DNA from: Thuidium tamariscinum
Taxonomy: Eukaryota > Streptophyta > Bryopsida > Hypnales > Thuidiaceae
Assembly: GCA_947034885.2 (NCBI GenBank)
Contig: OZ019759.1
Location: 6,388,501-6,452,500, forward strand
Direction of reading: 5' to 3'
Length of the DNA: 64,000 bases
The notes beneath the pieces were generated by a model, which was not told the origin of the DNA, did no database searches, and worked only from the letters and a program-made list of their open reading frames with translations. Positions 12,501-24,705 of this stretch are shown piece after piece. Numbering within the stretch: the first letter of the stretch is position 1; every line of letters starts with the position of its first letter. A program made the position numbers and the translations under genes.

Positions 12501-14420
12501 GGCTGCAAACACCTTATTTTGGTTGCTGTTGTAGTTGAACAAGCCAGTTTGATGACCTGTTCATTAAAATCAAGCCCTGTTTTCTCCATGTCAGTTATAA
12601 GGGATTTTGGGTGATATCAGTGTCCACAGACAAGGATGTTTTTCCAATCACTTTCTCTTATTGTAGTACTTGTCACAAAGAATGATGGTTTCTTATAGTG
12701 TGCGGTAATAATAAAAAATTATGATATTTTTTAGCAAACTTCGACAATCTTTTTGGCATAGTAAATTAACATTGATAAAAAGATAACTTTCTAAAAAATT
12801 TTGTAAGACAAAGTTCACTTATTTTTTCCAAAAATCCGTTTGAGATTTCAAGCTTCTAATCAAAAGTAATGTGCAAAAATCATAGAAGGCTTCAAAGGCC
12901 AAAAAATTACCAAAAATTTCAACATTATCTCTTCTTTTTATCCATAAATTTTGAAATAAAGATCCAAATGTCAAATCAATTTTTGGACATTTAATTTAAC
13001 TTCAATTCAAACCTTTTTTTGGTTTAGAAATTTTCTTAAAAAATTCATCTATTATACCTAATTGATGTCCAAAGTGTATTGACTTGTGTTGAACATAGAA
13101 ATTGAACTTTATTTAGTGTATAAATGTATTCTAATTCCAATAGTATTGAAATTGACTCAAGCGTGGTGGACTAATTGAGTCCATTGGTTGAATCCCAAAG
13201 ACGTGGGATCAAATCCTACAAGTCCCAAAACGATGCCAGGTATCTAGGTAGTAATGTGGTATTGCCACATGGGTTGTCTTGCCTAGGTGGCACGTCCAAA
13301 TTGGTGATGTAGCATTTGTGAAGGGACAAGCTTTTAATCTCTTATTAGTGCTGTTAAAAATTTATCTTTTCCTAAAATCAAATGAATAAAATAATTAACT
13401 TAAAAAATTGTTCTAAACTTCTTATCAACAAACAAAACCCTAAACCCTATTAAAATTTTAAAAACTTGCCCTAGGACAGCATGACAAAAATAAAAGAATG
13501 ATTAAGAATTCTTTGTTGATTTTCTAAACCATAGACTCTTCAAATTACTAAATAGAAGTGTCTATTTATGTTTCAATATCATGTCATAATTTTTTGCGCC
13601 TTAAAGGCCTATTGAATTATTTGATAGAATTTGAGAAGTTTTAAGAACCATAGGAAGAGTACTTGGCATTTGAGATAGGTTCTTTAGGTTTCAAATTATA
13701 ACATGGATTTTAGACTTTTTAGAGAACTTCAAATAATATGTGATTTGTTGAAAAATGAATCTATATTTGTACAATCCTTAGTTTATAGATACATTTGCTT
13801 GTGGTTTTCAAAGAATATAAAATTAAGAAAATTAATTTTTCTGTAATATGACAATGAACAATGAATTATGAAAAAATAAAATTCATGAGACATATTTTGT
13901 CTATATTATTCTATAAAATTATGCATGTTAAAAAAAATCTGAACCTTGAACTTCTCTCATTGTTCATTTCTCGATATATATCGTATAAATTATTAGAATA
14001 AAAAAATGCGGTCTTCTTGTATAGGATTTAATGATTGCAGTACCTTTCTTTCCCTTAAAAACAAAACTGTAGGCTATTCCTTTCAATGATCCAACATGAA
14101 AGAGTATTTTGTTATAAGACAAGAATAAAAAACAAATCAATTCCCTAAACACAAAGATTCAATTTTGATTTATAGAAATAAAGCCATTCACTATTTAGAC
14201 AAGCCCAAACAATAGAATTTCTTCACAATAAGGTAAAGCCAAAAATAAAGTATATATTAAAAAGAAGGTAACACAATGCAAATAGTGATAAAGTTCCATC
14301 GTATTATCGTATAAGAAAACTCTAAGAGACTTTTTTTTATATATAGTATTACAAAAAGTCACAAGTGACCTAGATGATTACGAGGCAAGCTATGCAACCA
14401 TATTTAGCACCCTAAACCCT
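12501..14420. other. AT-rich non-coding block with a tRNA-like SINE trace and telomere-like motifs
   Basis: Strongly AT-rich with no coding signal. At about 13,160-13,225 there is a tRNA-like segment: GTGGG, seven-base loop ATCAAAT, CCTAC form a T-arm, preceded by a GGTGGACTAATTGAG stretch resembling an A box. This suggests a decayed tRNA-derived SINE rather than a working tRNA. CCCTAAA-type telomere-like motifs occur at about 13,437 and 14,410. Confidence 0.4.
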
Positions 14421-14426
14421 AAACAT

Positions 14427-16886
14427 TTGGGTCCTCATGTGCATTGCTTGATTCACCACGCTCATGGTTGGATGATTCTCCAACCACAAGTTTGCGCTTG
14501 CCGCGAGTGCGTGAAGTTGGTCCATTTGCATTTAGAATGGATTCTAAGACGTTGGAATCCTTCAAGGCTTGGAGGGTCCTCATGGTCTATAGAGAGTGTT
14601 GCTCCAATAAATAGTCAACTATTTGATTCGTGTAGTAGGGCCCATATGTAGAGTCAAGCAATGCCATACTAGTAAGATCTTCTTTAGAGGCATTTGCAGT
14701 TTGGTCGCACTCTCTTTTTCCTTCAAAATTCCAACGGTGACATTCCGGATGACGTCCCTACTTGAAGGTTTGTGATTGTTTATCAAAAAATCCACCAAGG
14801 CATTGGAAAAAAAATGCCCTCCTCCCCTCGTTCTGTAGACCTTTTCCCATGAGTTTGGATGCAACTTGAACGATCTCTACTGGGTCAATTTCCCAATTCA
14901 ATTGGGAACTAGCTGTGCCCTTTTCTTGATCATGTTGGCCTTGTTGCCAATTCTAAATCAAGTCTCGGCCCTATAATCTGGTCTCCAGAGTTGTGTCACT
15001 AGTGTGTTCCCAAGAGGGCGGCATATATGTCATCAAGTTGAACAAGGCATATAAACGATCATGGAATGGGGCTGAAGAAATAACACAACGTCTCCTTATT
15101 AGGCATTATGTAATTAGACATTGAGGATGGTATACGTGCATGCATGATCCAAGTGCCCATCCTCCTTCAGGGCCGAAGGATTCTTGACATATAGGACATT
15201 TTGTATGGTCCAAAATAAAAGTTGCTAGCTTCGGCCATAGAAGTTGTCGTTGTTTCTCATCTACGTAGCACGACATCTGGTTTTTGTGGTCCCAACCAAG
15301 TTGTGTCCAATTGATTCCTTCATTTTCAGTTGTGTTCAACATGGGTATATTCTCAAGAAACATATCCTCCATAAATGCCCACAATGTGAGTCCATTCTCA
15401 CGTTTAGGGGCATTTGTGACGAAGTTCTTTGAAATTTTGTCCAATTCCTTTGCAACTTGCTGTGATCTGTCCATGGAGAGAATGCACGCAACCTTCCAAT
15501 GATAATATGTTGTTGCCAACTCATTCAATCGTGCATGAAGTATGTTGTTTTCCTCTTGAAGGCTTAGTTTCTTTGAAGATGGTACGGGGAGTGGAAGTAT
15601 AGGGAATGAAAGTAAATCTTGAGTCTCTTGAATACCATCTGTCTCCACAATAGCATCTTCTGTGACGGTAGGAAAAATCGTAGTTGGCAATACTGAAGAA
15701 TGTTTGATACGCTTGCTAGGAAGAGTATACTGAATGAGACCGCTAGTGAGGTCTTCCACGATCCTTTCCAATGATGGGGATCATGTTCAATGAAACCTTC
15801 GTCCATATCTGACAAAGTAATCGTTTCATATTGCTTTTGTTGAAGGCGTTGAAGTTCTTTAGCTTGTTTTGAAATGAGAGCATTCTTATGTTCCAAATTT
15901 GATTGCAATTTCTTCACATCAGATTGGAGTGAAGCAATTGTTGTGTCTTTGGTCTTCAAGAGGTCAAAAGCCTTATTGAGAGCCGTGGTTGAGTCCCCTT
16001 GAGCTAAAAGAACAGGAACACTCGCATCCACAGGCATTTCATCATTTGATTCAAAGTCGAAGACATTGGTCGCATTTTGTAGTGGTAATGATGGATTGGG
16101 AATCGTTGCTGAGGTTGATCCAAGTTCAATTTGATTCGGTGAGCATGGGACCTTAGAGAGGCGTCTAGGTTTCCGCCCTCATGATGATGAAGCTCCTTTG
16201 ACAGCTGGATCTTGAATTACTAGTATAGGGGCAATTTGTGGAACAACTCGTATTGGCCTTTGAGCATGTGTGCCATTGGAATTGCTATCTTCTTCAGATT
16301 CCAATGTACTAACTTCGATGGCACTCTTGTCTTGAGGATCTTTTCGAATTGGTCCAAGTCCACCTTCCGGAAACTTCAAAATTCCTCTTGGTATTGATCC
16401 AATTTCTGGGCGTGAAACATACATACTTTCCTTGATGGTGGACCAATCAATTTTTTTTTTTAAAACCACCTTAGAATACGCTCCCCGAGAAATGGAAAGT
16501 GTGACTTCATTCCTTTCTACAAAAGGAGTGTTGTAGAGGACTTGCCAAATTTCGATGCACCTTTGAACAAAAGCTGGATTTTCACAATATTTCAAGTTTG
16601 TCTTGTTTGTGTGCCGATTGTGATGATGGAGCCATGCCGGAAACAATTTTCCAATGTGACACCATTCAATGTAATCTTCACATATTTGAATTGACCAAGG
16701 CTTATCCTCCTCGCTCCAGCCTTTAAATGCGGGGTGATCAGGATGGTTCAACATGTGTAATCGCTTGTGATGAGTATTGCCCATGTGCTTCCGATTTTTG
16801 TTTAGTATAGACTTCCTCGCAACATAAGTGGTTCGTGCATTGCGCGGAACAACGGGAGGCACTTCCAAGGTCTGCTCTGTAGCCAT
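14427..16886 (-). pseudogene. Decayed gene: unknown N-terminal domain, coiled coil, C-terminal RING-like finger
   Basis: One long reading path runs leftward from ATG 16,886. Residues 1-235 form a conserved-looking domain of unknown function (WSEEDKPWSIQICEDYIEW, Trp/His rich). A TGA near 16,176 interrupts it (SSS-stop-GRKPRR, probably an old CGA). Next comes a coiled coil (TIASLQSDVKKLQSNLEHK). A one-base shift near 15,775 moves to the frame holding CPICQESFGPEGGWALGSC and MHVYHPQCLI, a RING-type Cys/His pattern. It continues past a TAA at 15,106 into RRRCVISSAPFHDRLYALF and YMPPSWEH. Further TAG codons and an A-run frameshift near 14,810 precede the probable natural stop at 14,427. RING fingers usually mean E3 ubiquitin ligase or zinc-binding scaffold activity. 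I think this is a repeat-associated gene family of lower land plants, but that rests on memory of similar sequences. Confidence 0.6.
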
Positions 16887-17054
16887 GAGATAAGTTGGTG
16901 TTCAAAACACCAATAAGGAAACGTGGATGAATGAAGAAAGAAGTAATTACTCAACCCAAAGTTAATGCATGTAGCCAATAAAGGATGCAAGACAAAGAGC
17001 CTCAATGGAGAATGAAGGTACCAATGCCTTGTAGGAGAACGGCTTTATAGGGGC

Positions 17055-17390
17055 AAGTACGAGTCAAATCTAGGGCGCGTGCGAATCAAAGGCAACCACG
17101 GGTGGAGCCAGGGCGACTGCGGCTAGAGGCGACTACAACTAAGGGCAACCTCAGGTTTGTGTAGGGCGACCGCGTATTAGGAGGGGGCGACCTCGAGTGT
17201 GGATGGGGCGACTTTGGGTGAGCCGCGGTCGCCTAAACCTACAATTGCCCTTAGCGCGGTCACCCTTACGTTCAATCGCTACCCGCAGTCGCCCTGACCA
17301 GCAGTTACCTTAGCTGCAATTGCCCTGACCCGCTGTCGCCCTAGCCGCAGTTGCCCTGATCCCTATATTCGCATGCGCCCTAAATATTGC
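17055..17390. repeat. GC-rich imperfect inverted repeat built from GGGCGAC units
   Basis: The left half (about 17,065-17,215) repeats motifs such as agggcgactgcggcta. The right half (about 17,222-17,388) carries their reverse complements (gtcgccct, agttgccctgat). Both outer ends share TAGGGCGC followed by TGCGAAT, in opposite orientation. The two arms of about 160 bp could fold back. It lies between the RING-type gene and the E0 tail gene and stands out as GC-rich in an AT-rich region. No target duplication was found. Confidence 0.65.
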
Positions 17391-17460
17391 CACGAGGGCA
17401 TCCAAGTGGCATTATTTTCCATGTGGTAATTTTTAAAAAGTCAAAGGTAAATTTGACTTT

Positions 17461-17936
17461 TATGGACGTCGTGGAGGGTCGACTGGACGTTTCACGACGT
17501 CGCGATGTTTGACAGAACAACCTTGGATGGACCCCCCTCGAGTCGACAATGTTAGCTTCAGTGGAGACGGAGAGCAAGTGCGCACTAGAAGAAAAGCCTC
17601 AAAATCTGCGTTTGTTTCAACATAACTCACTTGACGCGTTATGTTGAAACAAATGCAGATTTTGAGGCTTTCTTCTAGTGGCGCGACTTCAACCATCTGC
17701 GACTTGGCGGGCTGTTGACGACGTCGTCCTTGATATTTTCCTTGGAGAAGTCTATGGCCGCAGATGCCGCAGTAGTGGCAGAACGCAACAAATACGATTT
17801 GGATGAAGGAGCTAATCGTCCTCTCCCTCCACAAGAGTCTAGCCCATTAGAATGGGATTTCTCGGATCCCAAAAGCAGACTCCTCATGAGTCGTTGCTTT
17901 TTCATCAACTTGCAAGAAGGATCCTGTAAGTCTACC
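17461..17936 (-). pseudogene. E0 tail gene, 5' part, cut by a CACTA MITE and truncated on the left
   Basis: Minus-strand reading gives KKQRLMRSLLLGSEKSHS then AIDFSKENIKDDVV. This matches the tail gene of E1 (KRQRLTRSLFFGSKK and AIDFSKGNIEDGVV at 49,960-46,200). A probable 3' splice site (ttgcaccag) starts the exon near 17,936. The frame is interrupted at 17,680 by the 98-bp CACTA MITE. With the MITE and one GCG removed it continues as CSPSPLKLTLSTRGG, parallel to CSPSLLRWPSSSRGQ in E1. Similarity fades near 17,465, so the C-terminal half seen in E1 is missing here. Function is unknown. The protein is basic and Ser-rich with no domain I can name. Confidence 0.7.
17583..17680. mobile_element. 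98-bp CACTA-type hairpin MITE with 3-bp target duplication GCG
   Basis: The element starts CACTAGAAGAAAAGCCTC and ends with the reverse complement ending TTTCTTCTAGTG. The arms are 44 and 43 bp, differ by one indel and one substitution, and are separated by an 11-base loop (TCACTTGACGC). Direct copies of GCG flank it at 17,580-17,582 and 17,681-17,683, the 3-bp duplication typical of CACTA elements. Nearly the whole element is terminal inverted repeat. Confidence 0.93.
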
Positions 17937-18181
17937 TGGTGCAAGAACAAGACATTTTCATGCAGAGAAATGCACACACCGACTATAGAAGCAGACATAC
18001 AATGAATACAAATTTGGAAATGCGAGGCATACAACAAAAATCCTTGCTCTAACAAAAATAACAAAGCCTTAGAGAAATTATGAGCCAAAATTGAAAATAG
18101 TATTTACAAAATAATGTATGGTACAAAAGTTTTTCACACAACATGCCGTCCTACAATTGTTAGGGTAGCACTATGCCACGC

Positions 18182-21100
18182 CTACTTTTTACAATTTCGT
18201 GGATAGATTATTTTCTCGGTGCAAAGGGTGTAGCGCGACCCGATGACCTCTGCGGACTCTTTCATGCCCTTGACTACGTTTTTGAAGTAAGGGTTATTGT
18301 GACTGAGTGGCTGTAAGCTAATTCAATTGTCCTCTACGTACTTTATGAGCTCGCCTTCGGGGCAATGTTCATGCAGACACTGCAGCCATGGGAGGAGCTC
18401 TTCCATGAGCATGTCGTCCCTGTGCTTAGCGTAACTCCAAGACTACAGAAAAATGGCGTTGCCATTTGCATTGCAGATATTCTTTATGGGAGTATTATCA
18501 ATGAGAAGGATTTTGTGCATGTAGAACGGTCTGTTTCCATCATTGATGGGGAAGAGGTTGTCCTCTAAGACTTTCATGAAGAGTTTTTTCCCCCTATGGT
18601 GAAAGAATTTGCCAGGAGCCGTTTCTATCTTGGTGCACTACTCCTGGCCTAGGATATCATACGGGGCCTTGCAGCCATGGAATAGGTGCCCAGCGATGGG
18701 TTCCGCATTTTTCTTCAATATGGTTGTCTACACAACGATCTTATCCGCAATCTCCCACAACTAGCGCAAGAACTCTTCGGCATTTTGTCGGGCGAATACA
18801 AACTTGGACCCGATGCTGGTCAGGTTTCTATGGCACAGAACATTGTCTTCGAGATTGTAGGACTCAATTTTGTCCCTGTAGCATTTCTGCATGCTTTGGC
18901 AAAGCACTCGGTTCAAATCCAAGACAATGTTCAGCCATTTCCTCCACGGTGGATGCACTAAAAGTGGCACGTTCCTCGGCACGACCTCTCTCCGCTTCTC
19001 CGTCTCTACTTAACGAAAGCAAAGCAACAATGAGATGGAGTTACCTGTTGAAATGCGGAATTGGGAGAGCTAGGAAGTGGAGACTTGCATTGGAATCCAC
19101 TTATCGATTGGTGTCCCCCATTAGAAAAAACTTTCATTGGGATCGGGCGGTGCATGCTAATATTTTTTGGAAGCTGGGCATCAAGAAAATGTACAATTAG
19201 ACTAGTCCACACTTGAATTTTTAAGAAAATTTGCATACTTTATTTACATATGTTATAAAAGTACATACTACAAAATTTTCTTTTCATTGAGTTGACAAAA
19301 CTGTACACTTAGTTGCAACTAAGCTACACTATACTACAGAGACTTTGGCCACAGACGGGTTCTCCGTCAACGCCACGGATTCAAGATGACGCGACACCAC
19401 CTTGTCATGAATCACGAAGAGAAGTGAGAGTCCAGCATAGTTACAATTTTCCATTTCCCTTTGATTAGACAGAAGGACCTCAAGTTCTTAAGACTCAATC
19501 AAACTTGTAAGGATTTGAACTGAGTACCTGAGTAGCATTGTCGGCCACTTCATCTCCAATACCCACAACCTCTTCATACTTATAATCTACAAGATCTTCT
19601 TGTCTGTGGGATTTTGTCTCGGGCTGCACCGGATCTTGTTCCGACATCACACATGGTGGCACTTCCAAGGTGTCAACGTTATTGTCAACTTGAGGGTAAG
19701 GCAATTGGCTCACCAACACCTACACCTGTTGCGGGACGAGGATGCCAGATGGAACCACGAGCACACCTTGGCTGCCAAAAAAGGGCTGAGCAAACGATGG
19801 CCGTTGGAAAAACATTTTTTGGGACTCCAGAAATTCTGTGATTTGGGAGAGCTGTGCCTCCATCCTCTCCATCTTCTGCTTTGATGTAGCACTCTTGGCC
19901 TTTGCTTCCTCTAGGGCTTTCTTTATTTGTGCCCTCTCCGCCATCCTCACCTTTCACCTTGCCTTGATTTATTCTTGCTCCTTCTAGTATCCCTTCTCGA
20001 TTTTGATGACTTTGCCATCTCAAGCTTGGACAACTGTCCCATCTAGTGCAACAAGGGGCTTCATCTCCTTCACCTTAAGAGGCCCATTGTAGTCTTTGTC
20101 GTCGTCGTCGAACTTGTGGGGCCTGTTCAGCTCTTCCTCATTGGAGGAATCACTCCTAAGCTCATGGATCACGAGCAGGGGTCTCACCACTTCTTCTGTA
20201 GTCTCCTCCCCCACGTTCAGAATGGGGTCCTCCATTTGAACCTTGTTTTCTTTGCCAGATTCTTCTAACTCCAACCTTTGCCTCTTGGTATCACCTACAT
20301 TGTCCACCTCCATTGATAGTATTGCCTCTGTCTCCAAAGGATGCATCTCCACGTTGTCGTGGAGAACACCTTCCGAGACTCTCCTTCGACGCTAATAGTC
20401 GTTGTCCAACTTGTTGTCCAAATTCACTAGACAAAACAGGGGCAAGACGGCCTGAGACTCCTACGACTCATTCATAGGCTCCGAATCATGCTGAGATCCC
20501 ATTGGGTCGCCTTGTGTGTCCATGGGGTCGCCTTAGGTACCCTCAGTCCCAACTGCTACATCACTTGTGAAAGTCGGAGAAGACATCTACGAATGCACTT
20601 AGAACGTATTTGTTCCATATCCATTGATGCCCTCTACCCCTGCATCATTGCTGACTTGTGGGCCAATGGACTGCCGCCTACACTGCCTTTATTCCGGCAC
20701 GTCAACTAGAAGGACAAAGTTCACGACTGGAGATGAAGGGGAGTTAATTTCCGCTGCATCTTTGGAGACAGGGCAAATATATGTCACAGAATAAGGCGAG
20801 TTCGAGAACAAGTAATCATTCTTGTCCATTTTCCTCGCCAAATAAGAGATCTTGAGGAGAGACTTTGCGTCTTCATGATCACTAAATCCGTAAAAATACG
20901 CCCCGAACATCTGCAGGAATTCGGGTGAGGAATAAATTATACATATAGAAACAATCCCTGATATCCTTGATTCAACAATATGAAAAAATCAAGTGAAACT
21001 GCAAAACTCATATTACAAGAAGAAGACACATATTCCTAAGTTATCGTCGACTTGATGATAAGTGCTACAGAAGTAAGAAACAAACCTTTGATGCTAACAT

Positions 21101-24038
21101 GAATTTAGGGCCTATATAGAGGTCGAGGACATTTTCGTCAGATACTGCAAAATTTTGGAGGATCTGTAGGTAGAACTCCATTCTTAGTTTTGTTGGTTGT
21201 ATCCTCCACTTAGCCTCCGTATTCTTTGAGGCATCGATATAATACGTGCATGAAGCTGGTGTGTCATATTCATCCTTCATGTTCCCTCGGCCCTTTGCCT
21301 CAAACTCGCTCCCTCTCTTGAAGAGGAAGAAAAGTGGTACGTCGGGAGCTATCATACGACTAGTGTTGTTCCCCATCATCTCTCCCTTATTTGGACGTAA
21401 AGGGCCTTCATGTAATCGTATTCTTTAAGTTTGTATGTTACAAACTTTAACGCCATTTTCACATCATCTCTCCCCCGCAAAATAAAGAGCCACATGTTGG
21501 GCTCTGTCATTTTTGGGTCAAGTTTTTCTTGAAGAAAACTCAAGAAAGGCTCCAACGATGCCACCTTCTCCAATGGGTCCATACTTGGGATCTCCCTCGT
21601 GTCCAGCACAGCAAGATTTACATTTTGGGGAAGGTACCAGTATTGTGAGCTCTTCACTAGGGCCTTCATTGTGACATCAATGCCGCGCGTTTGAACTCCA
21701 CCCAATGGATCCAGTAATTAGTACTTAAGTTTCATGAAGCGGCAAAACATGTAGAAGACCTCAAGATACAACTTCTCGAGGTCCTTGGCCCGCTTCAACC
21801 ATGCTTCATTCTTCAAATGAAGAGAAAAATACCCCGCCTTCGGATACGACAACAAAAGTCCCACATCCTGGAAGAAAAGCGATGTCTAGTCTTCCAAGCC
21901 TTCCACATTCTATAGGCAACCTCTCCTTCGACTTCAAAAAACTTCAGATCTGGATTTATGGCCATTAAGTCTTGAAGGATGACTTTCTTCCGCTTTCGTC
22001 GCTCTACCCATTTTCCATGAGCTAGACTATAAGGCACCATGATTTTGTTCTTAGGTACCGTGACTTTTGGATAAACAACTTTTTGTCTTGGTGTTTCAAC
22101 CAACAAATGCTGTGCAAGGACTTTGTAGTCCAAGTCTGTGAATCGTCTACATTCCACAATGCTTAAAGAACTCTCTATTGAGGGAGGAGTTCTTTGCTTT
22201 GTATCCCTTTGTATCCTTGTAATGCTTTAAGGACATGGGATCAATCAGCTCACCATCCAAGTGCTTCATGAGGAAGCACTTCCAAAATTCCCACATATCA
22301 TCTGGCAGAGTTATAATCTGAATTTCATTTTTCAGATCTGTGGGCCTTTTAATTGAGGCATCATCCCTCATAGGATTGATGTTTTGGAATCACTGGACAA
22401 CAGCATTCGTAAATTTCTGTAAAGATTGTAAAAGGTCAGGTGAGTTAATCAGACATAGTTGAGGATATTCATAATATTGGGCAACGATATTCTCTTTACT
22501 CCAAAGAAGAGAGAGCACAAAAAAACAAGGTAACGTTAGCAAATTCTACTTCCAAAAGAAAAGAGTAGATATTGTTGACCTGACAATAAACCTCACACAA
22601 CAACACCTACCGTAAAATTTGTACAGTCGAAAATGGCACCGTTCTGTCGCGTAGACCCCTCTGTTTATATGTCCGAGGGGCGCTTGTAAGCAATCCAAAT
22701 ATTGCGGCAGTTGATTATCTAGTTCCCCCAAGTTGGCTACACAAGATTCAGATGGTTTGTATAATTGTAGAACCGTGAAATGTTTCTCACATGACCGGCA
22801 TCCAAGCTCCATACAATAAACGCATCCCAAGCTTGCAGCTCAGTTCTACGCTTCTCTCCGCGAGGGAGTACATCTTGAAGTTGCTTGGAGGTAGTAGTAT
22901 TGTGCTATCCATTAATAATCATAAAATTTCCTCGTTTGATTTCGTCCCATTGCTCAGGCTTCTTCTTAAAGAGATGACCGTTTTCATCCACAGAAGTGAG
23001 GCAAACCTTCTGTCGTTGCTTAATGTCGCCAAGCTGTATAAGTTGATTCCTTGCAGCTTTGACAATGTCTTTTTGCAATGTACAAATGATATACTGATCA
23101 TCAGCAATGATACATTGTGAAATTGGTATAGAAATTGTCTCCATTTCGAGCAAAAAACAATCTTTGTGCTTTGCCCAAAAGTCACGCCGAATTAAGGCAA
23201 ACTTTTTGTGATCTTGCAACAAAGTTTCCTCTTTCTCTGCAGAAGCAAAGACATTTGTCAGTCCTGAGGCTAATCCAAACGCAACCGTTGAGGCCAAAGC
23301 CTGCGCAGTAGACTTTTGCCTCTTCTAGCTCGATTCCCCCGGTTCGGATGTTGTTGTGGCTTGCTTTTGGGGTTGAGACCTAGGTTGCCAATGAGTTGGT
23401 TGACTTCTCCCCAAGGAAGCAGATGCAAGTGCTCGAGCTTGGGGAACTTCGAGACCCTTAGACCCACTAGTGGTGATTCCTCCAACAGTAGGCTTTGTCT
23501 CTTTATTTTTGTAGGCGTACCTATCCAAGGACTACCAAATCAGATGGAGCCTCTATGCAATGGACCTCACAAACCCGTCTTTCCATGGCACGTATCCCAT
23601 TCTTAAAAAATCTTCATTTAGAGACTCCATGGGGGACTTATCCATTGCATCCATTAAAGTCGGAAGGTCGAACTTCGCGCGCTAGGCATGCACGTTTATA
23701 ACGAGTGAATGGCAGTGGCATCTTTACTTGTCGGTATTGTCGATGTCTCAGAGAACGATGACAACGTAACTATGTTGGCAATCTTCTACCACTGACACCT
23801 TCTCATGTATATTCCAAGGCAGGTAATTTTCGGTACCGCAAAGACAGTAACGGAGGTACACATAATCCTTCCACCTGCTCACACCAAATGTCCAGGTAGC
23901 TACATGGTCTTTGAACTCCCAGAGCTGCATGTAGCTTTCTTCTATTTCAGAAATGAAAGGCCCATCGTGCATGGGATTTATAAATGGTTGAAGGTGAGTG
24001 GAGGTCTTTGAGTAATCGTAGTTGTCTTCAATCCCCAT
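18182..24038 (-). pseudogene. E0 large gene: unknown N-domain, ParB-like, methyltransferase-like, acidic/coiled-coil linker, FCP1/NIF-like phosphatase
   Basis: Parallel copy of the E1 large gene (63,029-50,246 without insert B); the two confirm each other. In order: YDYSKTSTHLQPFINP (about 24,020) and FDLPTLMDAMD (unknown domain); QCIIADDQYIICTLQKDI; WDEIKRGNFMIING-stop-H, where E1 reads NGQHS, a possible ParB/DGQHR-like box; NEIQIITLPDDMWEFWK and KRKKVILQDLM; MTEPNMWLFILRG and ENVLDLYIGPKFMLASK, a possible methyltransferase motif I; acidic linker about 20,350-20,030; coiled coil about 19,950-19,800. Then come WLNIVLDLNRVLC, IVV-stop-TT, and a segment matching E1's ILIDDSPEK: the HAD motifs of FCP1/NIF phosphatases. 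GT-AG-like introns separate the blocks. Several TAG, TAA and TGA codons and at least one frameshift make it dead. Domain calls other than FCP1 are tentative. Confidence 0.7.
21041..21061. promoter_or_regulatory. 21-bp palindrome inside an E0 large-gene intron
   Basis: Sequence matches the two inverted half-sites TTATCNTCGA and TCGANGATAA with one mismatch. It sits about 25 bases past a 5' splice site. The same intron of E1 has a decayed copy at about 53,323. A more decayed copy lies at 22,568-22,588, also just past a donor site. Confidence 0.6.
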
Positions 24039-24303
24039 CGTAACGAGTTGCAAAAATATAGACAAACAAGTGTTAGTCATTGTTTTGTCGACTCGATTAT
24101 ACAAATTTACTACGTGTTCTAATGTTACTTGTTTAACAGTGTATTCTTCAAAATCATTAATACTGACGATTTATTTCTCTATGAAATGATAGTTTGTAGA
24201 CTTCATATACCAAATATGGTCTCATCACCTTTGAATTTAATATTTCTAGACTTTTGTATTAGGTCTTGTGTTTCAGAGTTTGAGTTTCTTAACGTCGAAA
24301 TGG

Positions 24304-24705
24304 TTATCTTCGGATCAAAGATAACGAAAGTATTTTAATTTCAGAGTACTACTATTAATCATCTCAAGATGACTCGGCGATGATTGTCAAGGACTGGAGG
24401 GTTAATATCATTATCATCAACTCGATGATAACTTGTTGGTGAGTGTGGATGAGTACTTGGTTAAAGTCGATACCATCGATAGCATTTTGATTTGGAGGCT
24501 AATCTGGATAAGTATTGGTTAAGGACCACATTTATCAACCATTGGATAAGTGTACGCTACATAAGCAGAGGTTACTGCTAGACTTCTACTATCATCAATC
24601 CGAAGATAACTCTATGGAATATGAGAACGAATATCGAGTGATGAAAATTATGATGGACTGAATGGTATGTAGAGAATTCAATGACTACTTGGTGGTGTGA
24701 GCCCT
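24304..24705. promoter_or_regulatory. E0 palindrome cluster upstream of the large gene, left part
   Basis: Copies of the 21-bp palindrome at 24,304-24,324, 24,411-24,431 and 24,589-24,609, 0.3-0.6 kb upstream of the minus-strand large gene. The cluster is split by the LTR-type insertion at 24,706 and continues at 30,378. Position suggests promoter or transposase/ParB-like binding sites. Both roles are inferred. Confidence 0.6.

Noticed and set aside
13604..13630. AGGCCTATTGAATTA, resembling the left terminal repeat of the E family, as a possible E0 left end.
   Set aside because: Only partial similarity, the following sequence does not match the subterminal part of E1 or B, and no tail-gene C-terminus lies beside it.
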